This document shows, piece after piece, positions 8,447 to 16,955 of a stretch of DNA of 64,000 nucleotides (position 1 is the first letter of the stretch; each line of letters begins with the position of its first letter). Source of the stretch: Terrimonas sp937888905 (lineage in GTDB: Bacteria; Bacteroidota; Bacteroidia; Chitinophagales; Chitinophagaceae); NCBI GenBank assembly GCA_937888905.1, contig CALATA010000007.1, positions 62,001 to 126,000 on the forward strand, in the 5' to 3' direction. The position numbers and the translations under genes are program-made. The notes under the pieces were generated by a model that saw nothing but the letters and a program-made list of their open reading frames with translations, searched no databases and was not told the origin of the DNA.

Positions 8447-8662
8447 TCAACGCATGGCTTCTTTGGTTTTAGCCGCAAATTCCTGTGCATCTTCTGCCGC
8501 TTCTTCAAACTGATTGGTCAGGCCATCCACGAAATCGCTGAAACGGTCTTTCAGGTCACGGCCCTGATCTGCAATTTTCTGACGGGTTGCAGAGCCTTTA
8601 TCAGGAGCAAAAAGAATTCCGAGAACTACGCCTACGGCCACGCCGGTCAATAACTTATTCAT
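8447..8662 (-). CDS. YtxH-domain protein
   Basis: The 71-residue protein has a single N-terminal hydrophobic segment (LLTGVAVGVVLGILFAP) followed by an amphipathic helical tail with the sequence DKGSATRQKIADQG, matching the YtxH/gas-vesicle-GvpP-like small stress family. It is probably anchored in the inner membrane with a cytoplasmic coiled tail. Members are often stress-induced; no specific biochemical role is established. It lies alone between a terminator and the aminotransferase gene. Confidence 0.8.
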   Translation of the reverse strand: MNKLLTGVAVGVVLGILFAPDKGSATRQKIADQGRDLKDRFSDFVDGLTNQFEEAAEDAQEFAAKTKEAMR

Positions 8663-8735
8663 ACTAAAGAGGATTTTTAAGGTTTGTATAATCAGGTAGC
8701 TCTTAAGTATACAAAGAATTGTGCCAATTCAACCC

Positions 8736-9992
8736 TCACTTCAGCCGGCTGAGCGCTTCTTCCAACCGGGCAAACATTTCCCCAATTTCTTCTTTGCGGC
8801 AGGTGCCTACGCTCAGTCTGTACCAGGGATTGTTCTTGCCGGCACCAAATGCATAAAATGGCACCACGGCCAGGCTGGCTTCGTTGAGAATATAAGCGGT
8901 TACTTCTGATTGATTTTCCAGTTTTTTACCATCGACAGTCGTTTTACCGGCAAGATCCAGTTTGATTGTGAGGTAAATAGCTGCTTCGGGGGCAATGGCA
9001 TCCACGCTGTATCCTTTTTCCCGGAGGGAAACAAAACCCTCGTAGATCCTGCGCAGACGCTCTTCCACTTCTTTTTTGAAATGCGTCAGGTATTGCGTGA
9101 TGGCATCGCGGTTGGCCAGGTATTTTGCCACGGCTTTTTGTTCAGCCATCGGCGCCCAGGCCCCGATATGGGTAAGGATGGCTTTCATTTTGGCAATGAT
9201 CTTTTCGGGACCAAAGCTCCAGCCTACACGTACGCCGGTTGCCGCAAATACTTTGCTGATGGCATCGATGAAGATGGTATACTCGCGCATCTCAGGGCGC
9301 AGCGATACGGGATTGTAATGACGGATATCGCCATACGTAAGGTGCCAGTACATCTGGTCATACATCACATACAGCTTCTTGGCACCTTCGGGTCTGCGTT
9401 TGTTTTCTTCGATCACCAGGTCGCAGATGGCTTCGAGGTCTTCTTTCTTGAAAGTAGTACCTGTTGGATTTTGCGGGGAACAAAGCGCTATCAGGGCAGC
9501 TTCCTGCACATACGGTCTGATGGCATCGGCCGTAGGCATAAAGTTGGTTTCAGCAGTGGCTTCGATCACTATGTGCTCACCACTTACGAAATGTGTGTAG
9601 TGATTGTTGTTCCAGCTTGGTACGGCATAGATCACTTTATCGCCTTCGTCACAAATGGCGCGGAACACGGAATAGATCAACGGGCGTCCGCCGGAGGCCA
9701 CCAGTATTTCAGGCAATGCATAATCGAGGCCTTCGGTATCGTGTGTAAACGATTTGATGGATTCACGAAGGTCGAGGTTGCCTTCTGCTGCGGGATAGTT
9801 GGTAAAGTGACGACGATATGCATCCACGATCGCATCTTCCAGTTCGCGTGGAATGGGAAACACCGCCGGATCAAAATCGCCTACCGTGAAGTTGTAAATT
9901 TTTGCACCCTGGCGGATTTTTTCCCTGATCTCTCCGCCCAGTTTAACGATTTCAGATCCAATGAGTGTTTCGGATAAATGCGACAATTTCAT
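8736..9992 (-). CDS. PLP-dependent aminotransferase, class I/II
   Basis: The 418-residue protein is a fold-type I aminotransferase related to aspartate aminotransferase. Visible signatures are CSPQNPTGTTF, the PLP-binding lysine region DAISKVFAATGVRVGW, and the C-terminal YRLSVGTCRKEE that carries the substrate-carboxylate-binding Arg. It should transfer an amino group between an amino acid and a 2-oxoacid; the exact substrate cannot be read. The Met at 9992 is preferred to one two codons upstream. A well-formed promoter lies 32 nt before the start. Confidence 0.88.
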   Translation of the reverse strand: MKLSHLSETLIGSEIVKLGGEIREKIRQGAKIYNFTVGDFDPAVFPIPRELEDAIVDAYRRHFTNYPAAEGNLDLRESIKSFTHDTEGLDYALPEILVASGGRPLIYSVFRAICDEGDKVIYAVPSWNNNHYTHFVSGEHIVIEATAETNFMPTADAIRPYVQEAALIALCSPQNPTGTTFKKEDLEAICDLVIEENKRRPEGAKKLYVMYDQMYWHLTYGDIRHYNPVSLRPEMREYTIFIDAISKVFAATGVRVGWSFGPEKIIAKMKAILTHIGAWAPMAEQKAVAKYLANRDAITQYLTHFKKEVEERLRRIYEGFVSLREKGYSVDAIAPEAAIYLTIKLDLAGKTTVDGKKLENQSEVTAYILNEASLAVVPFYAFGAGKNNPWYRLSVGTCRKEEIGEMFARLEEALSRLK

Positions 9993-10023
9993 CAGCAAGA
10001 ATTTAGATATTAAGGAGCAGCCG

Positions 10024-10053
10024 CAAAAGTACGCCGATTGGGGCAGACGACAA
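10024..10053 (-). promoter_or_regulatory. Promoter of the aminotransferase gene
   Basis: On the minus strand TTG (10053-10051) is followed after exactly 19 nt by TACTTTTG (10031-10024). Both agree with the Bacteroidota -33/-7 consensus, TTG-N19-21-TAnnTTTG. This is the best-formed promoter in the window. Confidence 0.6.
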
Positions 10054-10099
10054 TGCCGTTCAGCCTGTTTTGACCATTGAATGATTGCCCGTTGTATGA

Positions 10100-11113
10100 T
10101 TAGTCCACGAGGTAAATTACCCGTGTATGCCAGCGTGCCGTGTCCGTATGCTGATAAGCTGTTTTGTATTCTTCGATCACCGGCGTTTTCTTTTCCAGCT
10201 TTTGTTCGCGCAGATAATTTTCCAGCGCGAAGTAGGCAGCCTGCGCGTTGGCAGGATCGCCGTAATAATCAACGGCAATGGCTTTCGATGCAGGAATGCT
10301 GATGGTCTTGATCAGTTCGTTATCTGCTTTTTCTTTTTCAGCGGAAACAGCAATAGCTGCACCGATATCGGAAGCCCGTGCGTCACGTTTATAAACAATA
10401 CCGTAAAGCGCTCCGGGTGTTTCCTGTTTTTTTTGTAATTCTTCTTTGATGTAATTGAAATGTGTCTGCAGAAAAGAGGTTTTGTCTGCATCACCGATTT
10501 CCTGGCGCACCATATCGGCCGTGAGTGCCGGGAAGTTGATCTGGCTTACGGTGTAAGCAGGTGCGGCAACACCTGCTTTCTTTTCCACGATCTGCTTCAG
10601 ATTGTTGAGGCCCTGGTCAAAATCTTTTCCCATTTCTTTGTCCATGCTGTGAAAAAGATTGAAGATGTTCCAGGGACGCGGTGTGGGAACGATTACTGTC
10701 CAGGTAACGGTGGTGAGGCCATTGTTTTCTGTCAGTACGAAACGTGATTTGGCTTTCTGGTTGTGCGGAGCCATGAAGTGGAGTTCCTGTTCTATTTCAT
10801 TGGGCGCATTCAGCTTTAAGATGGTGATCTTTCCTTCTCCGGAGATGGCAGGATCGCCGGTCCATTGGCTGCTGGCGCCAACGGTGCCGTCTTGTCCGGT
10901 AATGACATTCTTCAGCGTAGAATCGTTCTGCGCCCATACGGACCATTTGTTGAAGCTTTCAAGTTCGGCGATGTGCTGATACACGGCAGCAGCGGGCGCC
11001 TGAATCTGTACAGAACGTTCCACTTTCTGCTGCGCGGGGATCAGAAAGGAAAGAATGGCGGCGGACAGTACCACGAACACCAGGAAAATACCAACCTGCT
11101 TAAGGTTCTTCAT
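10100..11113 (-). CDS. Membrane-anchored SRPBCC protein with GyrI-like C-terminus
   Basis: The 337-residue product begins MKNLKQVGIFLVFVVLSAAI, one N-terminal membrane helix or uncleaved signal. Residues about 32-175 form an SRPBCC/polyketide-cyclase-like lipid-binding domain (VERSVQIQAPAAAVYQHI). Residues about 185-337 resemble a GyrI-like small-molecule-binding domain (AIAVDYYGDPANAQAAYFALENYL). Together this suggests a membrane-attached ligand-binding protein, with no known substrate. The start at 11113 places the hydrophobic helix first; 39 upstream codons cover the terminator and were excluded. Confidence 0.75.
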   Translation of the reverse strand: MKNLKQVGIFLVFVVLSAAILSFLIPAQQKVERSVQIQAPAAAVYQHIAELESFNKWSVWAQNDSTLKNVITGQDGTVGASSQWTGDPAISGEGKITILKLNAPNEIEQELHFMAPHNQKAKSRFVLTENNGLTTVTWTVIVPTPRPWNIFNLFHSMDKEMGKDFDQGLNNLKQIVEKKAGVAAPAYTVSQINFPALTADMVRQEIGDADKTSFLQTHFNYIKEELQKKQETPGALYGIVYKRDARASDIGAAIAVSAEKEKADNELIKTISIPASKAIAVDYYGDPANAQAAYFALENYLREQKLEKKTPVIEEYKTAYQHTDTARWHTRVIYLVD

Positions 11114-11186
11114 GCGATTATTGTTTTTGAACAGGGCAAAAGTAGCACAAACTGAAGACGTGTCATTTCCCCGGGAAAAAAGAAGA

Positions 11187-11208
11187 AACCCCGCTGGTGA
11201 GCGGGGTT
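11187..11208 (-). terminator. Terminator of msrB
   Basis: AACCCCGCT (11187-11195) and AGCGGGGTT (11200-11208) form a 9-bp stem with a GGTG loop. On the minus strand it is followed by CTTCTTTTTTC, consistent with intrinsic termination downstream of msrB. Confidence 0.7.
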
Positions 11209-11263
11209 GAAATACTAAAACAAACTTCATTCAAAGGGTCGTCTTTTTCCGGACGGGTTTTTC

Positions 11264-11842
11264 TTAGCCTTTTTTATTTTTATCGTAGTTCGCCTCGGCG
11301 TCTTTTGCCTTTTTGAAATCGAGGATCACACCATTGATGCAATAACGCAGTCCTGTTGGTGGTGGTCCGTCGTCAAAGACGTGGCCAAGGTGAGCTTTAC
11401 AGCGGCCGCATTGCACTTCGGTGCGGCGCATGCCGTGCGAGTTATCTTCTGTATAGATAATACTTGTTTTTGAAATGGGCTCGTAAAAACTTGGCCAGCC
11501 GCAACCGCTTTCAAATTTGGTGTCGCTTTTGAAGAGGGGATTGCCACAGGCAGCGCAGTAATAGGTGCCCACTTCATTCGACTTTTCAAAGGGGCTGGTC
11601 CATGGACGTTCGGTGCCTTTTTCGCGCGCAATGCGGTAAACATCCGCGGGCAGGATCTTTTTCCACTGGTCATCGCTGAGGTTGACAGCACTGCTGTCAG
11701 TAGTGGAATAAACGGGGTTATTATTTTTACTGGTGCTATCCATCCGGGTTGAATTTTTTACAACTTTATTATGGTCCTGGGACCATGAGCATTGCTGAAA
11801 CAGCACGCAACAGGCTACCAGGGTTAAAAGACGTATCAGCAT
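11264..11842 (-). CDS. msrB: Exported methionine-(R)-sulfoxide reductase
   Basis: The 192-residue product carries an N-terminal export signal (MLIRLLTLVACCVLFQQC) with possible lipoboxes, then an MsrB domain (about 55-188). The zinc site is visible as CAAC and CGRC, the substrate region as GCGWPSFYEPI and HLGHVFDDGP, and the catalytic Cys in RYCING. It should repair methionine-R-sulfoxide in envelope proteins. The signal peptide distinguishes it from the cytoplasmic enzyme; the electron donor outside the cytoplasm is unknown, though TlpA-type thioredoxins are encoded elsewhere in the window. Confidence 0.92.
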   Translation of the reverse strand: MLIRLLTLVACCVLFQQCSWSQDHNKVVKNSTRMDSTSKNNNPVYSTTDSSAVNLSDDQWKKILPADVYRIAREKGTERPWTSPFEKSNEVGTYYCAACGNPLFKSDTKFESGCGWPSFYEPISKTSIIYTEDNSHGMRRTEVQCGRCKAHLGHVFDDGPPPTGLRYCINGVILDFKKAKDAEANYDKNKKG

Positions 11843-11859
11843 ACAAATTACTTATTTAA

Positions 11860-11867
11860 CAAATTTA
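11860..11867 (-). promoter_or_regulatory. Bacteroidota -7 element for msrB
   Basis: The minus strand reads TAAATTTG, a perfect TAnnTTTG match, 17 nt before the msrB start. The predicted mRNA leader is only about 10 nt. No canonical -33 TTG at correct spacing. Confidence 0.45.
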
Positions 11868-11979
11868 CGTTACAAGGGTTCGAAAGGTTTTTTCCTTTAA
11901 AATCATTAACGTTTTATTGGAATTGAATAGAATTCAACGAAATATTGGCTTTTATAAACAGTTTTTAAGCCTCCTGTGT

Positions 11980-11987
11980 TATATTTG
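11980..11987 (+). promoter_or_regulatory. Bacteroidota -7 element for adk
   Basis: TATATTTG is a perfect TAnnTTTG match 26 nt before the adk start. The upstream region is A/T-rich but has no clear -33 TTG at 19-21 nt. Confidence 0.45.
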
Positions 11988-12013
11988 TTTTTCACCAAGG
12001 TTAGTAAGCGCTT

Positions 12014-12601
12014 ATGTTCAATTTGATTTTATTTGGTCCTCCTGGAAGCGGAAAAGGTACACAATCTGAAAAGCTGGTTGATAAATATGGTTTGGTCCAT
12101 TTATCTACCGGTAACCTGCTGCGGGAAGAGATCAAAAGCGAGACTCCGCTTGGTCTTGAAGCGAAGAAATTCATCGACAAGGGCCAGTTGGTGCCGGATG
12201 AAGTAGTGATTGGAATGGTGGATTCTTATTTCGACAAGCATAAAGATGCCCGCGGTTTTCTTTTCGACGGTTTCCCCCGTACGGTAGCGCAGGCTGAAGC
12301 TCTCGATAAACTGCTCGAACTCAAGAAGAACGGCATTGCAGCCGTATTGGCGCTCGAAGTAGGTGAAGAAGAGCTGATCGCCCGTTTGCTGAACAGAGGA
12401 AAAACCTCCGGCCGCAGCGACGATACAGACGAAGCGGTTATCCGTAAGCGTTTTTCTGTTTACAGCCAGGAGACTTCTCCGGTAGCCGAGCATTACAGAA
12501 AGCAGGATAAATTCCACTCCATCAAAGGAGAGGGTTCTGTAGATGCTATTTTTGACGCCCTGTCATCCGCAATCGATGACCGTTTGAACGTCAACAGCTA
12601 A
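12014..12601 (+). CDS. adk: Adenylate kinase
   Basis: The 195-residue enzyme interconverts ATP + AMP with 2 ADP. The P-loop is FGPPGSGKGTQ (about 5-15), the AMP-binding region includes HLSTGNLLR, and DGFPRTVAQAE follows. The lid is the short type (LLNRGKTSGRSDDTDE) rather than the long, zinc-capable lid of many bacterial enzymes. Length and motifs are complete. Transcribed alone, with a promoter element just upstream. Confidence 0.97.
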   Translation: MFNLILFGPPGSGKGTQSEKLVDKYGLVHLSTGNLLREEIKSETPLGLEAKKFIDKGQLVPDEVVIGMVDSYFDKHKDARGFLFDGFPRTVAQAEALDKLLELKKNGIAAVLALEVGEEELIARLLNRGKTSGRSDDTDEAVIRKRFSVYSQETSPVAEHYRKQDKFHSIKGEGSVDAIFDALSSAIDDRLNVNS

Positions 12602-12717
12602 GGCCCGCGTCTATTCCCGTTTTTCTCCGTGTCATATGATGGTCTGACAGTATCGTCTGGACGATGGTGCTGAATAGGTTTGTTTTCGTAAAATTGCAGC
12701 AACGAACTTGCCTGTCC

Positions 12718-13194
12718 ATGAATCTTGAAAAGGAAAATTTTTTACGCACCCGCCTGGTCCGGTATCTGCAACAGCTACCGGGCAACACGCCTGCACAATG
12801 GGGCCGTATGGATGTTCAGCAGATGATCGAACACCTGGCTTTTGATGCCCTGCCCGTAGCAAACGGCCGGTTGATCATAAATACACTGGTAACGCCGGAA
12901 GAACAATTGCCCCGTATGCGGGAGTTCCTGATGAGCGAGCGCCCGTTTAAATTGAATCTGCAGAACCCGTTATTGCCACACGATCCACGGCCATACCGCT
13001 TCCGTACCATACAGGCGGCTATCAGCACCGTGCAGGAGGAACTGATTTATTTCTTTGACGCATACGCGAAGGAACCCAATAAAGTACTGCGCAATCCCTT
13101 TTTCGGCGATCTGAATTTTGAACAGCAGGTACAGTTGCTGCACAAGCATGCCCTGCATCACCTCAAACAATTCGGCGTGGTGCCGCTGGGTTAG
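12718..13194 (+). CDS. DinB/DUF1569-like protein
   Basis: The 158-residue helical protein has spaced histidines (MIEHLAFDALP and KHALHHLKQFG) typical of DinB-like four-helix metal-binding proteins, closest to DUF1569. Members are thought to bind a divalent metal and include thiol transferases; no substrate can be named. The ATG at 12718 begins the natural N-terminus; upstream residues in frame look random. Its stop overlaps that of the convergent lipoprotein gene (TTAG at 13191-13194). Confidence 0.7.
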   Translation: MNLEKENFLRTRLVRYLQQLPGNTPAQWGRMDVQQMIEHLAFDALPVANGRLIINTLVTPEEQLPRMREFLMSERPFKLNLQNPLLPHDPRPYRFRTIQAAISTVQEELIYFFDAYAKEPNKVLRNPFFGDLNFEQQVQLLHKHALHHLKQFGVVPLG

Positions 13195-13646
13195 AATCTT
13201 TCTTTCAATACGGAATCCGCTTTGGCCAGGCTGCTGAAAATATCATTCTTGATCTTGGTCGTTTTCTCGTTTTCGCTGGTATAATAGCGTATTTTCTCTT
13301 TGATATCGTTGTTGAACGTATCTAAGTTGATCTGCGCCATCCATTCGTTCATGCCTTTTTCGGCGGCGGCAAGTTCGTCACCCAAACCTGACAGGCGTAC
13401 ACGCAGGTCGGCAGCGGCTTCTTTGGCCTGCGCGGGCAGTTTATCGATGGAGTCGATGAGCTGTTTGGTACGGTTGCGTGCATTGCTGAGCGCGCGCATT
13501 TTTGCCATTCCTGCATCATGCCCTTTTATTACACTATCATATAAAGCCTGGGATTTTGCCTGAAGATTTTTTGCCGCATCATCAGCGCCGCAGGCAACAA
13601 AAGCAACAGTAACGATCATCAGCGCAGCTAAAAACAGTTTATTCAT
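13191..13646 (-). CDS. Coiled-coil lipoprotein
   Basis: The 151-residue protein starts MNKLFLAALMIVTVAFVAC, a lipoprotein signal with lipobox AFVAC. The mature part is helical and rich in Ala, Lys, Asp and Glu, with long runs suited to a coiled coil (about 30-150), and no recognised enzyme domain. It is probably a periplasm-facing outer-membrane lipoprotein. Its 3' end overlaps the convergent DinB-like gene by 4 nt. Confidence 0.7.
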   Translation of the reverse strand: MNKLFLAALMIVTVAFVACGADDAAKNLQAKSQALYDSVIKGHDAGMAKMRALSNARNRTKQLIDSIDKLPAQAKEAAADLRVRLSGLGDELAAAEKGMNEWMAQINLDTFNNDIKEKIRYYTSENEKTTKIKNDIFSSLAKADSVLKERF

Positions 13647-13708
13647 ATCCTGGTCATTTTGTCCCGCAAAGGTAGCGATGATGGCGTAATTTTGATGCGG
13701 GCAAGTAA

Positions 13709-13800
13709 TAGGTTATAAGTATTAAGTTCTAAGTTTAACAGATTCTGCAAACTACAGGAACCAAACTTATTACCTACTACTTAAAACTTACAACTTAACA
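13709..13800. repeat. Inverted intergenic repeat, ATAAGTATTAAGT-type arms
   Basis: The left arm (GGTTATAAGTATTAAGTTCT, from about 13712) and right arm (ending AAAACTTACAACTTAAC, to 13799) are approximate inverted repeats around a central GATTCTGCAAACTACAGGAACC part. It lies in the gap between divergent genes, so unlike the other elements it flanks two 5' ends. It abuts the paaZ start by only about 9 nt. Confidence 0.55.
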
Positions 13801-13808
13801 CGATTGTT

Positions 13809-15860
13809 ATGCTACAACTAGAAAATTACATCGCCGGCGAGTGGGTGAAAGGAGCAGGAGAGGGACAGTTATTGTATGATGCCGTTACCGGCGAACCACT
13901 GGCAGCTGCCAGTACCAAAGGGATAGATTTCAAAGCTGCGCTGGAATATGCACGCAATACGGGCAACCCCGCTCTGCGCCGCATGACTTTTCACGAACGC
14001 GGCAATATGCTTAAAGCACTGGCTATTCACCTGCGCACGCATCTCGACAAATTTTATGCATTGAGCTACCGCACCGGTGCCACGCGCGCCGACAGCTGGG
14101 TAGACATCGAAGGCGGTATTGGTAATTTATTTGCCAACGCCTCGCTGCGCCGCAAATTTCCCGATAGCCCGTTTTGTATTGATGGGGAGAGTCACAACCT
14201 GAGTCGCGGCAATACCTTCATGGCTACGCACCTGCTGGTGCCGAAAGAAGGGGTAGCCATACACATCAATGCCTTCAACTTCCCCGTGTGGGGCATGCTT
14301 GAAAAAATTGCGGTAAACCTGCTGGCCGGCGTGCCCGCAGTAGTAAAACCCGCCACTGCCACCGCTTTCCTTACTGAAGCCGTGGTGAAAGAAATTATCG
14401 CGTCGGGTATCTTGCCCAAAGGTGCTTTGCAGTTGCTCTGCGGCAGCGCAGGCGATATACTCGATCATGTTGGTTCGCAGGATGTGGTCACCTTTACGGG
14501 TTCAGCATCCACAGGACTGATGCTGAAAAGCCATCCCGTTATTTTGCGTGAGTCGGTGCCCTTCAATATGGAAGCGGACTCGCTCAACTGCATTGTATTG
14601 GGAAAAACGGTAAACCCCGGCACTGCAGAGTGGGATATTTTTATCAAAGAAGTCCGCAAGGAAATGACCACCAAAGCCGGTCAGAAATGTACGGCCGTAC
14701 GCAGAATTTTTGTTCCGAAGGATAAACTGGAAGACGTGCAGCGTGCTCTGGCAGTGTCATTGGCGCAAACGACCATCGGTAATCCGCTCAATGAAAAAGT
14801 GAGAATGGGGTCGCTTGCCGGTCAGCAGCAACGCCGCGAAGTAAAAGAGCAGGTGAGTAAACTGCTGGCTTCTTCCCAATTGATCTACGGTTCGCTCGAC
14901 AGTGTGGAAGTGATGGACGCTGATGCGGAGAAAGGTGCTTTCCTTTCACCGTTATTATTACTCAATGAAAATCCTTTTCATACCAGTGAGCCGCATGAAA
15001 TAGAAGCCTTTGGTCCCGTGGCAACGCTGATGCCTTACGACAACATCGACGATGCGATTGCGTTGAGTAAAAAAGGGAAGGGCAGTCTTTGTTCCTCTAT
15101 CGTTACCGGCGACGACCGTGAAGCACGCGACTATGTGTTGGGTGCGGCCACGCATCACGGGCGCATATTGGTGCTGAATGAAACCTGCGCGAAAGAAAGC
15201 ACGGGTCACGGTTCTCCGCTGCCACTGCTGGTGCATGGCGGTCCGGGACGTGCGGGCGGTGGTGAGGAAATGGGCGGCATGCGCGGTGTAAAACATTACC
15301 TGCAACGCACCGCCGTACAGGGATCGCCGACCACATTGACCGCCATTACCGGCGTGTATCAGCAATATGCGAAAGGCAATACCGGCGGTATTCATCCGTT
15401 TAAAAAATACTTTGAAGAATTACGGATCGGTGATCAGTTAATCACCGAGAAGCGACTCATCACCAGTGAAGACATCGATCAATTTGCCGACCTAAGCGGC
15501 GATCATTTCTATGCGCATTTACGGGATACGGACTTTAACGATACCATGTTCGAACAACAGGTAGCGCATGGTTACCTGATCATGAGCCTTGCGGCCGGAT
15601 TGTTTGTTGACAGCTATGAAAAAAATCCGGTACTGCTGAATTATGGCATAGATGAATTGCGGTTCACCAAACCGGTTTATCCGGGGACAGAATTGCACAT
15701 CCGTTTTACCTGTAAGGAAAAAATAACACAGGATAAAAAAGAAGACACCGATATTCCCCGGGGTATTGTGAAATGGCTGGTGGAGATGCTGGATGATACG
15801 GATGAACCACTGGTGGGCGTGGCTACCATTCTTACCATGGTGCGCCGTCGGGAAGAGTGA
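13809..15860 (+). CDS. paaZ: Bifunctional PaaZ: oxepin-CoA hydrolase / semialdehyde dehydrogenase
   Basis: The 683-residue protein is an aldehyde dehydrogenase (about 1-520) fused to a MaoC-like hydratase (about 535-683), as in PaaZ of the aerobic phenylacetyl-CoA pathway. It opens the oxepin ring and oxidises the resulting aldehyde. Catalytic residues fit well: Glu255 in FNMEADS and Cys294 in AGQKCTAVRR, one position from E. coli Glu256/Cys295. The hydratase part shows DLSGDHFYAHLRD and QVAHGYLIMSL. The rest of the paa pathway is not in the window apart from a crotonase 320 bp downstream. The stop codon TGA lies at the edge of an AAGTCAAAA-type repeat. Confidence 0.92.
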   Translation: MLQLENYIAGEWVKGAGEGQLLYDAVTGEPLAAASTKGIDFKAALEYARNTGNPALRRMTFHERGNMLKALAIHLRTHLDKFYALSYRTGATRADSWVDIEGGIGNLFANASLRRKFPDSPFCIDGESHNLSRGNTFMATHLLVPKEGVAIHINAFNFPVWGMLEKIAVNLLAGVPAVVKPATATAFLTEAVVKEIIASGILPKGALQLLCGSAGDILDHVGSQDVVTFTGSASTGLMLKSHPVILRESVPFNMEADSLNCIVLGKTVNPGTAEWDIFIKEVRKEMTTKAGQKCTAVRRIFVPKDKLEDVQRALAVSLAQTTIGNPLNEKVRMGSLAGQQQRREVKEQVSKLLASSQLIYGSLDSVEVMDADAEKGAFLSPLLLLNENPFHTSEPHEIEAFGPVATLMPYDNIDDAIALSKKGKGSLCSSIVTGDDREARDYVLGAATHHGRILVLNETCAKESTGHGSPLPLLVHGGPGRAGGGEEMGGMRGVKHYLQRTAVQGSPTTLTAITGVYQQYAKGNTGGIHPFKKYFEELRIGDQLITEKRLITSEDIDQFADLSGDHFYAHLRDTDFNDTMFEQQVAHGYLIMSLAAGLFVDSYEKNPVLLNYGIDELRFTKPVYPGTELHIRFTCKEKITQDKKEDTDIPRGIVKWLVEMLDDTDEPLVGVATILTMVRRREE

Positions 15861-15861
15861 A

Positions 15862-16070
15862 AAAGTCAAAAGTCAAAATTCAAAAGCCAAAAGGGTGAAT
15901 GGAGCCAATTGTGAAGAGCCATTGCGTGGAAAAGGATGGGGGTTTCACGCAGAGGCGCATAAGGAGCAAAGACGCTAAGAATTCAAAAGTCAAAATTCAA
16001 AAGTCAAAAGGGGAAGTGCCAATAGTGAAGAGCCATTGCGTGGAAAAGGATGTGGGTTTCAACCGCACGG
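15862..16070. repeat. Tandemly duplicated composite repeat between paaZ and crotonase gene
   Basis: This fills most of the 323-nt gap. Each unit has an AAAGTCAAAATTCAAAAG arm followed by a core; a 37-nt core piece at 15911-15947 recurs at 16025-16061 with a single mismatch, a period of 114 bp. The first unit also contains the CACGCAGAGGCGCATAAGG motif shared with 6697-6733 (inverted) and 49970-50006. The remaining 16071-16183 is A/T-rich upstream sequence of the crotonase gene with no clear gene. Confidence 0.7.
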
Positions 16071-16183
16071 TTTGAAAAATATTAACATAGTTCCCTTTAG
16101 CAGCAGGGCTTTTCGCCGTAATTTTAAACAGGTTATGTGGGCTGTGGCTTGAGGTTTGTATTTATTGATAAAATGAAAAAATT

Positions 16184-16951
16184 ATGAGCCAGGAAATTAA
16201 CGCTTACGTAAAATCAGAATTTCATAACGGGATTACCACCATAGAATTTTTCCATCCGAGAAGCAATTCATTACCTGCCCGCATATTGGAAGAATTAGCC
16301 CAGGCCGTACACAGTGCCGGCAATGATATCGAAACCAAAGTGATTGTGCTGCGTTCGGCAGGAGAAAAGGCCTTTTGTGCCGGCGCCTCGTTCGAAGAAC
16401 TGACCGCTATTAAAAACGAACAGGAAGGCCTGAATTTCTTCAGCGGTTTTGCGCATGTGATCAATGCCCTGCGTACCTGTCCTCAACTTGTGATCGGTCG
16501 TATACATGGTAAATGTGTTGGTGGCGGTGTGGGACTTGCCGCTGCGGTTGATTATGCCATTGCCGTGGAAGGTGCAGACATCCGCCTCAGCGAACTGGCG
16601 CTTGGCATCGGACCATTTGTTGTGGGACCCGCGGTGGAACGCAAAGTTGGCAAGTCTGCCTTTGCGCAACTATCCATCGATGCGTCTATGTGGCGCAATG
16701 GTGACTGGGCCCGCCGCAAAGGACTGTTTGCCGAATTGCATCCGACAGTAGAAGGCATGGATGAATCCATCGCTCGTCTGTCGTATACGCTGTCGCACTC
16801 CAGCCCGCGTGCAATGGCCGAACTGAAAAAAACATTGTGGGAAGGCACCGATCATTGGGATAAGCTCCTGATCGAACGTGCGGCCATCAGCGGACGCCTG
16901 GTGCTGAGCGACTTCACGCGTCAGGCGATAGAGAAATTCAAAACAGCCTGA
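16184..16951 (+). CDS. Enoyl-CoA hydratase/isomerase (crotonase) family protein
   Basis: The 255-residue protein has crotonase signatures: the oxyanion-hole segments around AFCAGASFEEL and GKCVGGGVGLAAAVDYAIA, and RLSELALGIGPFVVGPAVE, where a glutamate of the active site is expected. It should hydrate or isomerise an enoyl-CoA. Position after paaZ suggests a role in phenylacetate or fatty acid breakdown, but that is context only. The next gene starts 4 nt after its stop, so they share a transcript. Confidence 0.85.
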   Translation: MSQEINAYVKSEFHNGITTIEFFHPRSNSLPARILEELAQAVHSAGNDIETKVIVLRSAGEKAFCAGASFEELTAIKNEQEGLNFFSGFAHVINALRTCPQLVIGRIHGKCVGGGVGLAAAVDYAIAVEGADIRLSELALGIGPFVVGPAVERKVGKSAFAQLSIDASMWRNGDWARRKGLFAELHPTVEGMDESIARLSYTLSHSSPRAMAELKKTLWEGTDHWDKLLIERAAISGRLVLSDFTRQAIEKFKTA

Positions 16952-16955
16952 ATGC

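Noticed and set aside
8910..9977. 355-codon open frame on the plus strand opposite the aminotransferase
   Set aside because: It is wholly antisense to a clear aminotransferase gene and has no recognisable family.
15793..15978. 61-codon frame overlapping the paaZ end
   Set aside because: It is a translation of the repeat element and the paaZ 3' end in another frame.
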